From NCBI GenBank assembly GCA_947470205.1, contig CANISK010000004.1:1-21741 (forward strand): a stretch of DNA of 21,741 nt. Direction: 5' to 3'. The stretch's first letter is position 1; each line of letters begins with the position of its first letter. The translations under genes and the position numbers were made by a program. Shown here piece after piece: positions 1-8,724 of the stretch. This DNA comes from Neisseriaceae bacterium (GTDB lineage: Bacteria > Pseudomonadota > Gammaproteobacteria > Burkholderiales > UBA11063). Under the pieces are notes generated by a model. The model worked only from the letters and a program-made list of their open reading frames with translations. It did no database searches and was not told the origin of the DNA.

Positions 1-453
1 AAAATTACTACTATAAATTCTTTTGTATTCAAAAACTCTGAAATTGGTATAATAATCAGTAAAAAATTTTTGTGAATTTTTTTCAAGGAATTTATTAATA
101 ATTGGAAGATTTGTTGGTATATTTTCTTCGTTTAATGCAATTTGACTAAGTTTGAACACCATTTCATACGGTATACCATACGAATCAAGAACTAACTCAC
201 TCTTAATTAAAGTTTTTATAAAATCAAGATATTTACTTGTACTGACTGGTTTGGCATAATCTATCTGCAGTTGGTTAATTATGTAAGTTGATACCACTGA
301 ATGTGTACGTAAATCATTATCCGAATAACCTCTACCGTCTAATACGCAATAAAAAATCGCACCTAATTGCAATATACGTTTATAGTGCACGGGAGATGCA
401 TTATATACATTTAAATACTCCTCCACATCAAATGATTTAGAATTTGTCAACAT
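1..453 (-). CDS. Unrecognised protein, 3' end outside the window
   Basis: An uninterrupted reading frame of 151 codons begins with ATG at 453 and reaches the left edge without a stop, so only the N-terminal part is visible. A good Shine-Dalgarno sequence (AAGGGG) lies about 9 bases upstream of the ATG, which supports this start. The protein starts MLTNSKSFDVEEYLNVYNAS. It looks soluble and mostly helical, rich in Leu, Ile, Tyr and Asn, with no signal peptide, membrane segment or motif that I recognise. It is divergent from the MFS gene, with 44 bases between the two starts, so a shared control region or a regulatory link is possible but not shown. Function unknown. Confidence 0.65.
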   Translation of the reverse strand, partial: MLTNSKSFDVEEYLNVYNASPVHYKRILQLGAIFYCVLDGRGYSDNDLRTHSVVSTYIINQLQIDYAKPVSTSKYLDFIKTLIKSELVLDSYGIPYEMVFKLSQIALNEENIPTNLPIINKFLEKNSQKFFTDYYTNFRVFEYKRIYSSNF

Positions 454-497
454 GTAGTCGCCCCTTAAGAATAAAAGTTTTTAAAAAGTTTTCCATT

Positions 498-1877
498 ATG
501 AAAAACATTACCCAAAGCTGTCCCAAAAAAATTATCATTCCTATTATTGTATCCATTGCCCTATTTATGGAATTTTTAGATAGTTCAATTGTAAATACTG
601 CCATTCCTAGTATTGCACGAGATTTGCACATAAACCCACTATTGTTAAAATTTGCCGTTACTAGCTATTTACTCAGTCTGACTATCTTCATCCCAATTAG
701 CGGATTTTGTGCAGATAAATTTGGCACCAAAAAAGTATTCCTCTATGCATTATTTTTATTTGTGATCGCATCTTTATTGTGCGCAGTTGCTCAATCTATC
801 ACCGCACTTACCATATTCAGATTTATACAAGGCATGGGTGGTGCATTTATGACGCCTATCGCAAGAATTATCTTAATTAGGCTTTTTCCAGCAAAAGATT
901 TGGTGCGTGTGCAAAGCATGATCTTCTCTCCAGCGCTTCTTGGTTTGGTGTTTGGGCCTTTTTTGGGTGGTGTAATATCAGAACGTTTAACTTGGCATTG
1001 GATTTTTTATATTAATATACCCATTGGATTGATAATTTTATATATCGCAACATTATGTATCGAAGAATATAAACCAAATATAGTTCGAAAATTTGATTGG
1101 CTAGGATTTGCTTTAGTGATTGCCTCACTTTCTCCTATAACATTTTTTATTGATATGTTACACCATGACGAGATTATTACACAAAATATGAATCTTATGG
1201 TTGGTTTATTTGGTTGTGTTGTATTAATATTGTTAATTGCACATTGTTTTATTAGTAAACACCCTATTTTTGATCTTTCACTGCTTAAAATAAAAACATT
1301 TAGAATTGGTTATAACATAAATTTCACGATATATGCCTTGACTGCTAGTGTATCATTTTTATTACCGCTTATGTATCAATTCAATTTTGGCATGAATCCT
1401 GAACGTGCTGGATTATTAGTATTAGCTATTCCAGTTGGTTACATTGTTTCTAGAATAATGATATCTAAAACTTTAGATAAATTTGGCTTTAAAAAAGTTA
1501 TGTTATTTGGCGCAACTGGTACCTTTATTGGTTTAATTATTTTCAGTTTTTTTGATTCATCTACATCAGAAATATTTATTGCAATTGTTGAATTTTTATA
1601 CGGAGCTTGTTGGATATTGCTTGGTGCATCTTGTGGTGCACTAAACTACATAGACATGCCACAAGATAAAATCTCCATTGCCACATCTTTCGATATCACA
1701 TCAAGGCAATTTGCAAGCAGTATAGGGATTGGAATAAGCGCATTTTGTTTATCTCTTATATCAAGTACACTGGGGGTAAATATATTTGTATCACACAATC
1801 CGATTGTATTTCACTATACTTTTTATATATTATCAATATTGCCAATTATTGCATTTTGCAATGCATTAATGCTATGA
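498..1877 (+). CDS. MFS drug:H+ antiporter-like exporter (DHA2 type)
   Basis: This 459-residue inner-membrane protein is an MFS exporter. Residues 26-39 read FLDSSIVNTAIPSI, the helix-1 motif of the DHA2 (EmrB-like) group, and residues 69-79 read GFCADKFGTKK, the MFS motif A loop between helices 2 and 3. Hydrophobic segments follow one another along the whole length. It likely expels a small toxic compound by proton antiport; the substrate cannot be read from the sequence. The first in-frame ATG is at 498. An in-frame TTG at 444 would extend it into the divergent gene and was not chosen. The last hydrophobic segment ends right at the stop, so the usual cytoplasmic C-terminal tail is almost missing. 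Its TGA stop directly abuts the stop of the convergent permease gene. Confidence 0.85.
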   Translation: MKNITQSCPKKIIIPIIVSIALFMEFLDSSIVNTAIPSIARDLHINPLLLKFAVTSYLLSLTIFIPISGFCADKFGTKKVFLYALFLFVIASLLCAVAQSITALTIFRFIQGMGGAFMTPIARIILIRLFPAKDLVRVQSMIFSPALLGLVFGPFLGGVISERLTWHWIFYINIPIGLIILYIATLCIEEYKPNIVRKFDWLGFALVIASLSPITFFIDMLHHDEIITQNMNLMVGLFGCVVLILLIAHCFISKHPIFDLSLLKIKTFRIGYNINFTIYALTASVSFLLPLMYQFNFGMNPERAGLLVLAIPVGYIVSRIMISKTLDKFGFKKVMLFGATGTFIGLIIFSFFDSSTSEIFIAIVEFLYGACWILLGASCGALNYIDMPQDKISIATSFDITSRQFASSIGIGISAFCLSLISSTLGVNIFVSHNPIVFHYTFYILSILPIIAFCNALML

Positions 1878-3266
1878 CTAATTTTTATTCTGCCTAAAAA
1901 TTAAATATAAAAATGGAATGGTGATAATAATAACGTCTGCTATTATCATTAATGTCACGTAAGATGAGATATTTGTCACATGAGAAAACTTGGGTGGAAA
2001 TAAGCCCAAGAAAAACCCGCCACCACAAGCGATAATCCCACTTGAAGACCAGATAATCATAGCCAAATTGCCACGTTTACCCACTCTAAATGGACGCTCT
2101 AGGTGTTTAGCTGAATAACGCAATTTTATTGCACTTACAAATACCATCACCCACATTACGACTGTGAATTGTGATGTGAGAGCGATTATCATTGCAAATG
2201 CTTGTTCAATAGTAGGTAAAATAATAAAACTTGTAGCTAAAATAGATGCAATAATCGCCTGTATGAGTAATACATTCACAGGCATACCATGTTTGTTAAT
2301 TTTTGCCATAAATTGTGGAGCTTGTCCACGTGTTGCGACCTCTTGTACCGCTCGTGCAGGCCCTAATATCCATGTGCTAGTCATTGATATTAACCCCACA
2401 CAAATACATACTGTGATAATTTGTGCTAATAAATGTAGATGGAATTTATTCAATACCACACTAATGCCTTGAATAAGACCATTAAACACACTAAGCTCTG
2501 AGGCTGGTACAATGGATGCTAATGATACGGTTGCCAATGTTGTAAGCAAAAAAATCACCAATAATGCGATTATCATTGATAATGGGATATTTTTTTTTGG
2601 ATTGATTATATTTCGCGCATGAAATGAAACCGCTTGTATGCCAGAATAACTGGATAAAACTTTCACAAACAATGCAAATGTCACAAAAGAGAAGCTTGGA
2701 ATAATATCATGTATGGAAGTCATATGGATTTGAACATTGCCAAATATTAACCAATATATACCACAAATGATAAGTAGACTACCAGGTAATATCATCCCCA
2801 ATGTCGCACCAATGATATTTAATATCGCCACTTTACCAATTGGTAAACAATTAAACAGGGATATTCCCCATAATGTTACTAACATTAATGTAAACATTGT
2901 ATATGGCTCAGTGGCAAGAGCGGGAAATCCCACATATGCAAATGTAGCAACCAATGCTGCTAGTCCAGACGGAAAACAAATCACATTATTAAACCACTCC
3001 ATCCAAATTGCCACCAAACCAGTATTTTTACCAAATGCATTTGATACCCATGTGTAGATTCCACCATTATCTTCTGTGAGCATGGCACCCAATTCCGCAG
3101 ATACAAGTGCAGACGGAACAAAAAACATCACAGCCGCAAGAACAAAAAAGAATATACTTTGTAGCCCAATTGTTGCCATATATGAAATTGAACTAAGGCT
3201 CAATACTGCTGTAATGCTGATTGTGATTAATGGGAATAATGAAAGCTCTTTAGTCGGATGATTCAT
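1878..3266 (-). CDS. APC-superfamily amino acid permease/antiporter (GadC-like)
   Basis: A 462-residue polytopic membrane protein of the amino acid-polyamine-organocation superfamily. The N-terminal region (SITAVLSLSSISYMA) has the small-residue first helix of APC carriers. The stretch around residues 70-90 (NGGIYTWVSNAFG) and the central WILGPARAVQEVATRGQAP segment resemble glutamate:GABA antiporter-type (AGT/GadC) proteins. It probably imports or exchanges an amino acid; glutamate or a related compound is plausible because glutamate dehydrogenase is the first gene of the same minus-strand run, but the substrate is inferred. It is last in that run, 18 bases after xthA. A weak AAGG lies about 12 bases before the ATG. 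Its TAG stop touches the MFS stop, leaving no room for a separate terminator. Confidence 0.8.
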   Translation of the reverse strand: MNHPTKELSLFPLITISITAVLSLSSISYMATIGLQSIFFFVLAAVMFFVPSALVSAELGAMLTEDNGGIYTWVSNAFGKNTGLVAIWMEWFNNVICFPSGLAALVATFAYVGFPALATEPYTMFTLMLVTLWGISLFNCLPIGKVAILNIIGATLGMILPGSLLIICGIYWLIFGNVQIHMTSIHDIIPSFSFVTFALFVKVLSSYSGIQAVSFHARNIINPKKNIPLSMIIALLVIFLLTTLATVSLASIVPASELSVFNGLIQGISVVLNKFHLHLLAQIITVCICVGLISMTSTWILGPARAVQEVATRGQAPQFMAKINKHGMPVNVLLIQAIIASILATSFIILPTIEQAFAMIIALTSQFTVVMWVMVFVSAIKLRYSAKHLERPFRVGKRGNLAMIIWSSSGIIACGGGFFLGLFPPKFSHVTNISSYVTLMIIADVIIITIPFLYLIFRQNKN

Positions 3267-3284
3267 GTATAAAATAACCTTATT

Positions 3285-4067
3285 TTACTTTGTATTTAGA
3301 TGGTTTAAGGTAAGAATAACTGGAGTATGATCTGATGGGCGTTCGTTTTTTCTAGGGTTGGTGTCTATAGTGCAACCACATGCGATATCTTTAAGTGGCG
3401 GACTGATTAATATGTGATCTATTCGAAGACCAAGTTTTCTTTTAAAAGCAAAATTTCTATAATCCCACCATGTGTATTGTTTTGGTTCATTGCTAAATAG
3501 TCTAAAACTATCATATAATTCTAAGGATAATAATTTAGTCCACCATGAGCGCTCCATATCACTACATAAAACTTTATCTTGCCACATTGCTGAATCATAT
3601 ACATCAATATCTGATGGTGCGATATTAAAATCCCCTAATAGTATAACACGATTATGTAGATTTAGCATATTTTGTGTATGATTATATAATTCATCTAACC
3701 ATGAGAGTTTATATTGGAATTTATCACTATCAATTGCCTCTCCATTGACAACGTATGCGCATATTATGCGAATATCACAAATGGTGACTGTGATCACTCT
3801 TTTTTGAATGTCGTTATAATCTGGCATATCATAGCATATATCAGTTATTGGATATTTTGATATAATCGCCACTCCATTATATGTCTTTTGTCCATTAAAA
3901 GCCACATGATATCCGAGCTCTTCGAAGGCGTTTTGCGGGAAGTGTTCATTGTCGCATTTGAGCTCTTGTATCCCCAATACATCGCACTGGGTGTCTTTTA
4001 ACCAATCCAACACCTGTGTAAGTCTGACTTTTAAGGAATTCACATTCCAAGTTGCAATTTTCATCAT
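3285..4067 (-). CDS. xthA: Exodeoxyribonuclease III (AP endonuclease, Xth family)
   Basis: This 260-residue cytoplasmic nuclease cuts DNA at abasic sites and degrades 3' ends during base excision repair. All family motifs are visible: ATWNVNSL near the N-terminus with Asn8, QELK with the metal-binding Glu35, NGVAI at 64-68, GDFN with Asp146 and Asn148, the YTWWDYR segment, RIDHIL, and RPSDHTPV with the catalytic Asp246-His247 pair. Length fits the family. Two consecutive ATG codons make the first residue ambiguous by one codon. There is no strong ribosome binding site, so it may depend on translation of the upstream gene. It lies 30 bases after the radical SAM gene and 18 before the permease. 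Its partner enzyme ung is in the window but in a different transcription unit. Confidence 0.93.
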   Translation of the reverse strand: MMKIATWNVNSLKVRLTQVLDWLKDTQCDVLGIQELKCDNEHFPQNAFEELGYHVAFNGQKTYNGVAIISKYPITDICYDMPDYNDIQKRVITVTICDIRIICAYVVNGEAIDSDKFQYKLSWLDELYNHTQNMLNLHNRVILLGDFNIAPSDIDVYDSAMWQDKVLCSDMERSWWTKLLSLELYDSFRLFSNEPKQYTWWDYRNFAFKRKLGLRIDHILISPPLKDIACGCTIDTNPRKNERPSDHTPVILTLNHLNTK

Positions 4068-4097
4068 AATATTTTAGTTTTAAAATTAGTTATTTCA

Positions 4098-4940
4098 TTA
4101 TACATAATATCTAACCATGATACCTATGGAAGCTAATTGGTGGGCAATGTTTTCTAAAAAATGAATATCCACGGGTGTGATATTAACCCCTTCTTTTAGC
4201 ATTGGTGTACGTGCAGTGGAGTACAATAATACTCCTTTTATTTTCTCTCGACTTGACACAACAAAATCCACATAAGATTTTATCTCATTTGTATCCAATA
4301 CATTCCCATTTTGCTTAAAAAAACATGATTGAATGTATGTGTCACATAAACTACCACACAGATACAATTTGTCTTTAATGCTACTCATCGATAAATTTAC
4401 TTGGTTGATTTGACTTATTGCATGAGTAGTGCCACCGTCTACTTTAAACCACACCTCTGAATTAGTCTTATTCATAACTTTTAGAGAGCTTTGCACTGAT
4501 GTGTCATCAATATGGCTACCGTTTGTGATGAGAATGGTTTTAACAATATTAGTAATGTTATATTTTTGTTTAAGGCGGGTGATTATATCAACAGTTAAAG
4601 TAAATGCATTTGACAGTGTGGGTTCTCCATTACCAGATATTGAGATATCGTTTATTCGTTTGAGATTTTGGTCTTGAATGGCAGTATCGATAAAATCACC
4701 ATTTATAGTCATATCCAATAATTCATCAAGCTCATGCTCTAATTTTGCTGTATCAATGGGTGTGGGAGCACCACGAATAAGATTTTCAACCTGACAATAC
4801 ACGCATCTATAATTACATGCGTTATTGGTATTTAGATTTACTCCAATTGATAACCCGCCACTACGTCTTGATAATACTGGGTATATATACTCATTATTAT
4901 CAAAAATACGGCTATGATCTCCAAATGTAAGCTCTTTCAT
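4098..4940 (-). CDS. Radical SAM protein, COG0731-like
   Basis: A 280-residue radical S-adenosylmethionine enzyme. The cluster motif CNYRCVYC is at residues 42-49, giving Cys42, Cys46 and Cys49 for a 4Fe-4S cluster. The following SGNGEPTL segment (about residue 98 onward) is the glycine-rich SAM-binding motif seen in the wyosine-synthase-like group COG0731 ('Fe-S oxidoreductase'). The early GDHSRIF and RRSGGLSIGVN segments appear characteristic of a bacterial subgroup of unassigned function, so the reaction cannot be named; a role in tRNA modification would be a guess. It starts 6 bases after the stop of the glutamate dehydrogenase gene, with no strong ribosome binding site, which suggests translational coupling. 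Confidence 0.8.
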   Translation of the reverse strand: MKELTFGDHSRIFDNNEYIYPVLSRRSGGLSIGVNLNTNNACNYRCVYCQVENLIRGAPTPIDTAKLEHELDELLDMTINGDFIDTAIQDQNLKRINDISISGNGEPTLSNAFTLTVDIITRLKQKYNITNIVKTILITNGSHIDDTSVQSSLKVMNKTNSEVWFKVDGGTTHAISQINQVNLSMSSIKDKLYLCGSLCDTYIQSCFFKQNGNVLDTNEIKSYVDFVVSSREKIKGVLLYSTARTPMLKEGVNITPVDIHFLENIAHQLASIGIMVRYYV

Positions 4941-4946
4941 GATGTC

Positions 4947-7900
4947 TTAGGCAATAAACATGAGAGAAAGTTCCCGAACCACTGCAGATAACATTGCCAA
5001 GTCTAGCACTTTATAGCTTTGAAGCTCATCAAACATGGTGTTTATTTGTGATACAATATGGGTATTGCTTTGTATCCACGTTGACATAAAGTTTTTATCA
5101 ATATTTGCGGATGGATTTTGTAATGCTTTTCTAATGAGTGTGCTATAGAGCTTATATCCATCAACTAATAATGCAGAACGCGAAAGAGCTTGCCATTTAT
5201 TATTTTCAGGTAGTAAAATCAAGTTTTTCCTGAGCCAATCAAATCGAAGTACACGACCAGTGTAGAAGTAATTATGCGCAACAGATAATAAATCGTGACT
5301 TGTATCATAATGAATAGTTGCGATATCTAGTAACTGCGGATAGATATTACTCCTGCTGATAAGTTTTGCAAATGTGTCAGGCACATGTGCTTTAATGAGA
5401 GACTCATCCACTTCTTGAATGTCTGGATAATCTTCTCCCAATAAAATATCTGGTACATTGCTAAGTAAAATCCCCATTGCGGACTTATGCAATGTCACAA
5501 TTTCAGTTGAAATGATATCTGATTTAACATTTCTCAATATCCATCTTGTGAGGCGCTCCAAAGACTTCTTAACCCGTATGAACATATAGATTTGGACATC
5601 TGCATTGATAATGTTATCAAAACTTTCAATCTGGTTTAATATAGTTTTAATATCAAGTAATTGATAAGCAGACCAAAAAGCGCGTATAATTTCAGTTGCA
5701 TCCACTCTTAATTCGTCTTCAAAACGTGAAATAAATGTTATGCCCATTAGGTTTACAATGAGATTGGATAATTGATTTGCAATAATATGTTTTTTAAGAT
5801 AATGATTTTTAATAAAAGGATGGTAATCTTTTTGAAGAAGTTTTGGAAAATAATCAAATAACAATTCATCAAATAAATTACCATCAAGAATATTTGCAGA
5901 TAAAATCTTTTTATTAAGATCTATTTTTGAATATGCAAGTAATACGGATAATTCTGGCATAGTTAGACCAATGCCGTCTTTTTGTCTATCCATAAACTCC
6001 TTAACATCTGGTAAAAACTCAACCCGCCGATCTAGCTCTCCCCTACGTTCTAGTTTATCAATAAAATTCATATCTGCGGTTAATAATTCGATTGAACGTT
6101 GATCTGCATAGCGTAATATTTGGGTTTGAAGGTAGTTATCATGAAGCACTAATTGAGATACATTATCAGTCATTTGTTCCAAAATTTTATTTCTGGTATT
6201 TAAGTCCATATTGGCGTGTGCCATCACATCTGCAAATAAAATTTTGATATTCACTTCGTGATCTGAACAGTCTACTCCTGCGGAATTATCAATTGCATCA
6301 GTATAAATAAAACCGCCTTTCTTAGCAAATTCAATCCTACCCAACTGTGTTACCCCTAAGTTTCCACCTTCAGCGACAATCTTCACTCTTAAATCTTTCC
6401 CATCTATGCGTAATGAATCGTTTGCTTTATCCTTCACCATTTCATTACTCTCTATACTTGACTTCACATATGTACCTATTCCACCGTTATAAAGCATATC
6501 TACGTTTGCAGTTAATATCATCTTTATGATTTCGTTTGGAGTGAGTGTAGTAGCATTAATATCAAGCGCTTTAGCCACTTCTTTTGTGATGGCGATTGAT
6601 TTTTGATGTCTTTCATAAATACCACCACCTGCGGAAATTTTACTTTTATCGTAGTCTAACCATGAAGAGCGAGGCAAATTAAATAATCTGAGTCTTTCTT
6701 CATATGAAGTATTTGAATCTGGGTTTGGGTCTAAAAAGATATGTTGATGATTAAACACTGCGATGAGTTTAATGTGTTTGGATAGCAACATTCCATTACC
6801 AAATACATCCCCCTCCATGTCTCCAATACCGACTACTGTAAAGTCTTCACGGGTTATATCTCGGTCTAAATGCCTAAAATGACGCTTAACAGATTCCCAG
6901 ACACCTTTTGCAGTAATGCCAATTTTTTTATGATCATATCCAGCTGATCCACCAGATGCAAAAGCATCGCCAAGCCAAAATTGTCTTTTTAAAGATATCG
7001 CATTAGCATAATCTGAAAATCTCGCAGTTCCTTTATCTGCCGCCACAACCAAGTATGGATCTGCTTCATCATAACACACCACTTGGTTGGGAGGTATGAC
7101 TTGTCCTTTGATGAGGTTATCGGTTAAATCTAGCAACCCCTCAATAAAAGTTGTATAGCAATAAACTCCTTCTTTTTGATATGCGTCTATATCTGTGACT
7201 ATTGGTAACATTTTACAAATAAAACCACCCTTAGAGCCTGTGGGAACAATTACCGAATTTTTAACAATCTGTGCTTTTACTAAGCCCAGCACTTCAGTTC
7301 TGAAGTCCTCTTTTCTGTCTGACCATCTCATGCCACCACGGGCAATTTTACCACCTCGTAAATGCACCCCTTCCATACGCTTGGAATATACAAATATTTC
7401 ATATAAAGGCTTTGGTTTGGGCAAGAAATTTAACTTTACGGATTCTATCTTAAAGGATATATATTGTTTATGATTGCCATTATTATCCATTTGATAATAA
7501 TTTGTTCTAAGCATAGCATCTATCACATTAAAACATGCCCTTAAAATACGGTCATCGTTAATATTAACCACATTTAGTAAATTAGATACAATTGTTTCTG
7601 TTATTTTGGTGGGATTTTTAAAATTTGATATACTAGAATTAAATTTAGCTTCAAAAAATGCAAATAAGTTACTTGCAATATCTGGATATTCAGATAAACA
7701 GTCTTTTATATGTTCTTTGGAAAAAGGTAGAGCACCTTGTACTACATAATGAGCTATCCCACGAAGTAAGGTAATGGAACGCGAATCCATCCCACATCTT
7801 AATGCAAGTTTGTTTAGTGAATCGCTTTCAATGATACCATTACACACATCTAGCGATGCTTGAATAAGATTTTGTTTTATATGTTCGTTATTAAATGACT

Positions 7901-8315
7901 GCCCCCATAATTCCCCATCAATCTGTACCCCGAAATCACATAAATATATAATCGTACCGTCACTAAACTTGATTTTCCTCAAATGTTCATCAATTAATTT
8001 TAATCCAAAGTTTTCAATAATAGGAAGCACGGTAGATAAACTCACGGAGCTATTATATTTAAATAATTTAATTTGCCATACTGATGAATCAGATTCTAAG
8101 CTTTTACTAATATTAAAAGCGTAGTGATTATCTAATGACAAAGTATCAAGCGCTATAATGTCTTTTGCAATATCTTCTGGAGTATAACAATTAATATATT
8201 CTTGCGGGAGTAGTGGAAGAAACTTATCACATAAAGTATCATCGGATGCGATATTTAAAGTTTTGAGTTGAAATTTAATGGCATCTTGATATTGTGTTTT
8301 TGCAGCTGAAGACAT
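4947..8315 (-). CDS. NAD-dependent glutamate dehydrogenase, short form of the large-GDH family
   Basis: A 1122-residue enzyme that oxidatively deaminates L-glutamate to 2-oxoglutarate and ammonia with NAD+, a catabolic reaction. The catalytic block matches the large bacterial GDH (gdhB-type): RMEGVHLRGGKIARGG around 313-328, MRWSDRKEDFRTEVLGLVKAQ at about 329-349, and PTGSKGGF at 358-365. Further on come VVGIGDMEGDVFGNGML for nucleotide binding and AEGGNLGVTQLGR. The stretch PIIENFGLKLIDE at 98-110 resembles the start of the last ACT-like region of 180-kDa GDHs, so roughly the first 400 residues of those ~1600-residue enzymes are absent. I chose ATG 8315 because AGAAGGA precedes it and homology begins just after; an in-frame start at 8435 would add a hydrophobic leader unlike the family. 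It heads a four-gene run. Confidence 0.88.
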   Translation of the reverse strand: MSSAAKTQYQDAIKFQLKTLNIASDDTLCDKFLPLLPQEYINCYTPEDIAKDIIALDTLSLDNHYAFNISKSLESDSSVWQIKLFKYNSSVSLSTVLPIIENFGLKLIDEHLRKIKFSDGTIIYLCDFGVQIDGELWGQSFNNEHIKQNLIQASLDVCNGIIESDSLNKLALRCGMDSRSITLLRGIAHYVVQGALPFSKEHIKDCLSEYPDIASNLFAFFEAKFNSSISNFKNPTKITETIVSNLLNVVNINDDRILRACFNVIDAMLRTNYYQMDNNGNHKQYISFKIESVKLNFLPKPKPLYEIFVYSKRMEGVHLRGGKIARGGMRWSDRKEDFRTEVLGLVKAQIVKNSVIVPTGSKGGFICKMLPIVTDIDAYQKEGVYCYTTFIEGLLDLTDNLIKGQVIPPNQVVCYDEADPYLVVAADKGTARFSDYANAISLKRQFWLGDAFASGGSAGYDHKKIGITAKGVWESVKRHFRHLDRDITREDFTVVGIGDMEGDVFGNGMLLSKHIKLIAVFNHQHIFLDPNPDSNTSYEERLRLFNLPRSSWLDYDKSKISAGGGIYERHQKSIAITKEVAKALDINATTLTPNEIIKMILTANVDMLYNGGIGTYVKSSIESNEMVKDKANDSLRIDGKDLRVKIVAEGGNLGVTQLGRIEFAKKGGFIYTDAIDNSAGVDCSDHEVNIKILFADVMAHANMDLNTRNKILEQMTDNVSQLVLHDNYLQTQILRYADQRSIELLTADMNFIDKLERRGELDRRVEFLPDVKEFMDRQKDGIGLTMPELSVLLAYSKIDLNKKILSANILDGNLFDELLFDYFPKLLQKDYHPFIKNHYLKKHIIANQLSNLIVNLMGITFISRFEDELRVDATEIIRAFWSAYQLLDIKTILNQIESFDNIINADVQIYMFIRVKKSLERLTRWILRNVKSDIISTEIVTLHKSAMGILLSNVPDILLGEDYPDIQEVDESLIKAHVPDTFAKLISRSNIYPQLLDIATIHYDTSHDLLSVAHNYFYTGRVLRFDWLRKNLILLPENNKWQALSRSALLVDGYKLYSTLIRKALQNPSANIDKNFMSTWIQSNTHIVSQINTMFDELQSYKVLDLAMLSAVVRELSLMFIA

Positions 8316-8401
8316 ATTTTTATTAATCCTTCTATTAATTGTATTTATAACCACTATTGTATACCAACTAGAACCAAAAATTAAAAAATATATAAGAAAA
8401 A

Positions 8402-8430
8402 TTTGCATTATATGGGTAAAGTAATATAAA
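8402..8430 (+). promoter_or_regulatory. Candidate sigma-70 promoter of tRNA-Ser
   Basis: TTTGCA (8402-8407, four of six consensus bases) and TATAAA (8425-8430) are separated by 17 bases. Transcription would start near 8437, about 10 bases before the mature tRNA. Seen by eye only. Confidence 0.5.
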
Positions 8431-8446
8431 ATCATCTCTTAACAGT

Positions 8447-8536
8447 GGAAGCTTGGCAGAGCGGTTGAATGCAACGGTCTTGAAAACCGTCGAGGGTGCG
8501 AACTCTCCGTGAGTTCGAATCTCACAGCTTCCGCCA
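8447..8536 (+). tRNA. tRNA-Ser (anticodon UGA)
   Basis: A complete 90-base cloverleaf with an encoded CCA end. The acceptor arm pairs GGAAGCT (8447-8453) with AGCTTCC (8526-8532), followed by G and CCA. The anticodon arm ACGGT-CTTGAAA-ACCGT carries the anticodon TGA, reading UCA and other UCN serine codons. The long variable arm (CGAGGGTGCGAACTCTCCG region) and the T-arm GAGTTCGAATCTC are typical of class II tRNA-Ser. No clear terminator follows. Confidence 0.96.
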
Positions 8537-8668
8537 TTGTAAATTGCAATATTTATAAAAATTATCAATACCATCTTATCTCACTATTACATCATCAAAA
8601 AATAACTCTCCGTTACCAATTCAACATCAAAATCCCATTTGAAGATTTTTTTCAAACTCGCATGAAAT

Positions 8669-8686
8669 TATAATATATAATATAAT
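8669..8686 (+). promoter_or_regulatory. Run of overlapping TATAAT boxes upstream of the 8725 gene
   Basis: Three exact TATAAT hexamers occur at 8669-8674, 8676-8681 and 8681-8686, 39-56 bases upstream of the ATG at 8725. No well-spaced -35 box is evident; TTGAAG at 8639 is too far from the first box. AT-rich sequence produces such boxes by chance, so this is a candidate only. Confidence 0.35.
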
Positions 8687-8724
8687 CTTACCAAGAAATA
8701 AGATTTTAAAGGAAATTTTCCATC

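Noticed and set aside
2164..3261. Three plus-strand frames inside the permease gene
   Set aside because: They are antisense shadows of a clear transporter gene, with no ribosome binding sites and no family resemblance.
4429..7473. Plus-strand frames inside the radical SAM and GDH genes
   Set aside because: The opposite strand has intact, motif-bearing proteins over the whole stretch.
8316..8435. 40-residue hydrophobic extension of glutamate dehydrogenase
   Set aside because: The enzyme is cytoplasmic, the family has no such leader, and ATG 8315 has a better ribosome binding site.
8368..8574. Minus-strand frame across tRNA-Ser
   Set aside because: It lies over a complete tRNA gene and the GDH leader, and reads tRNA complement as protein.
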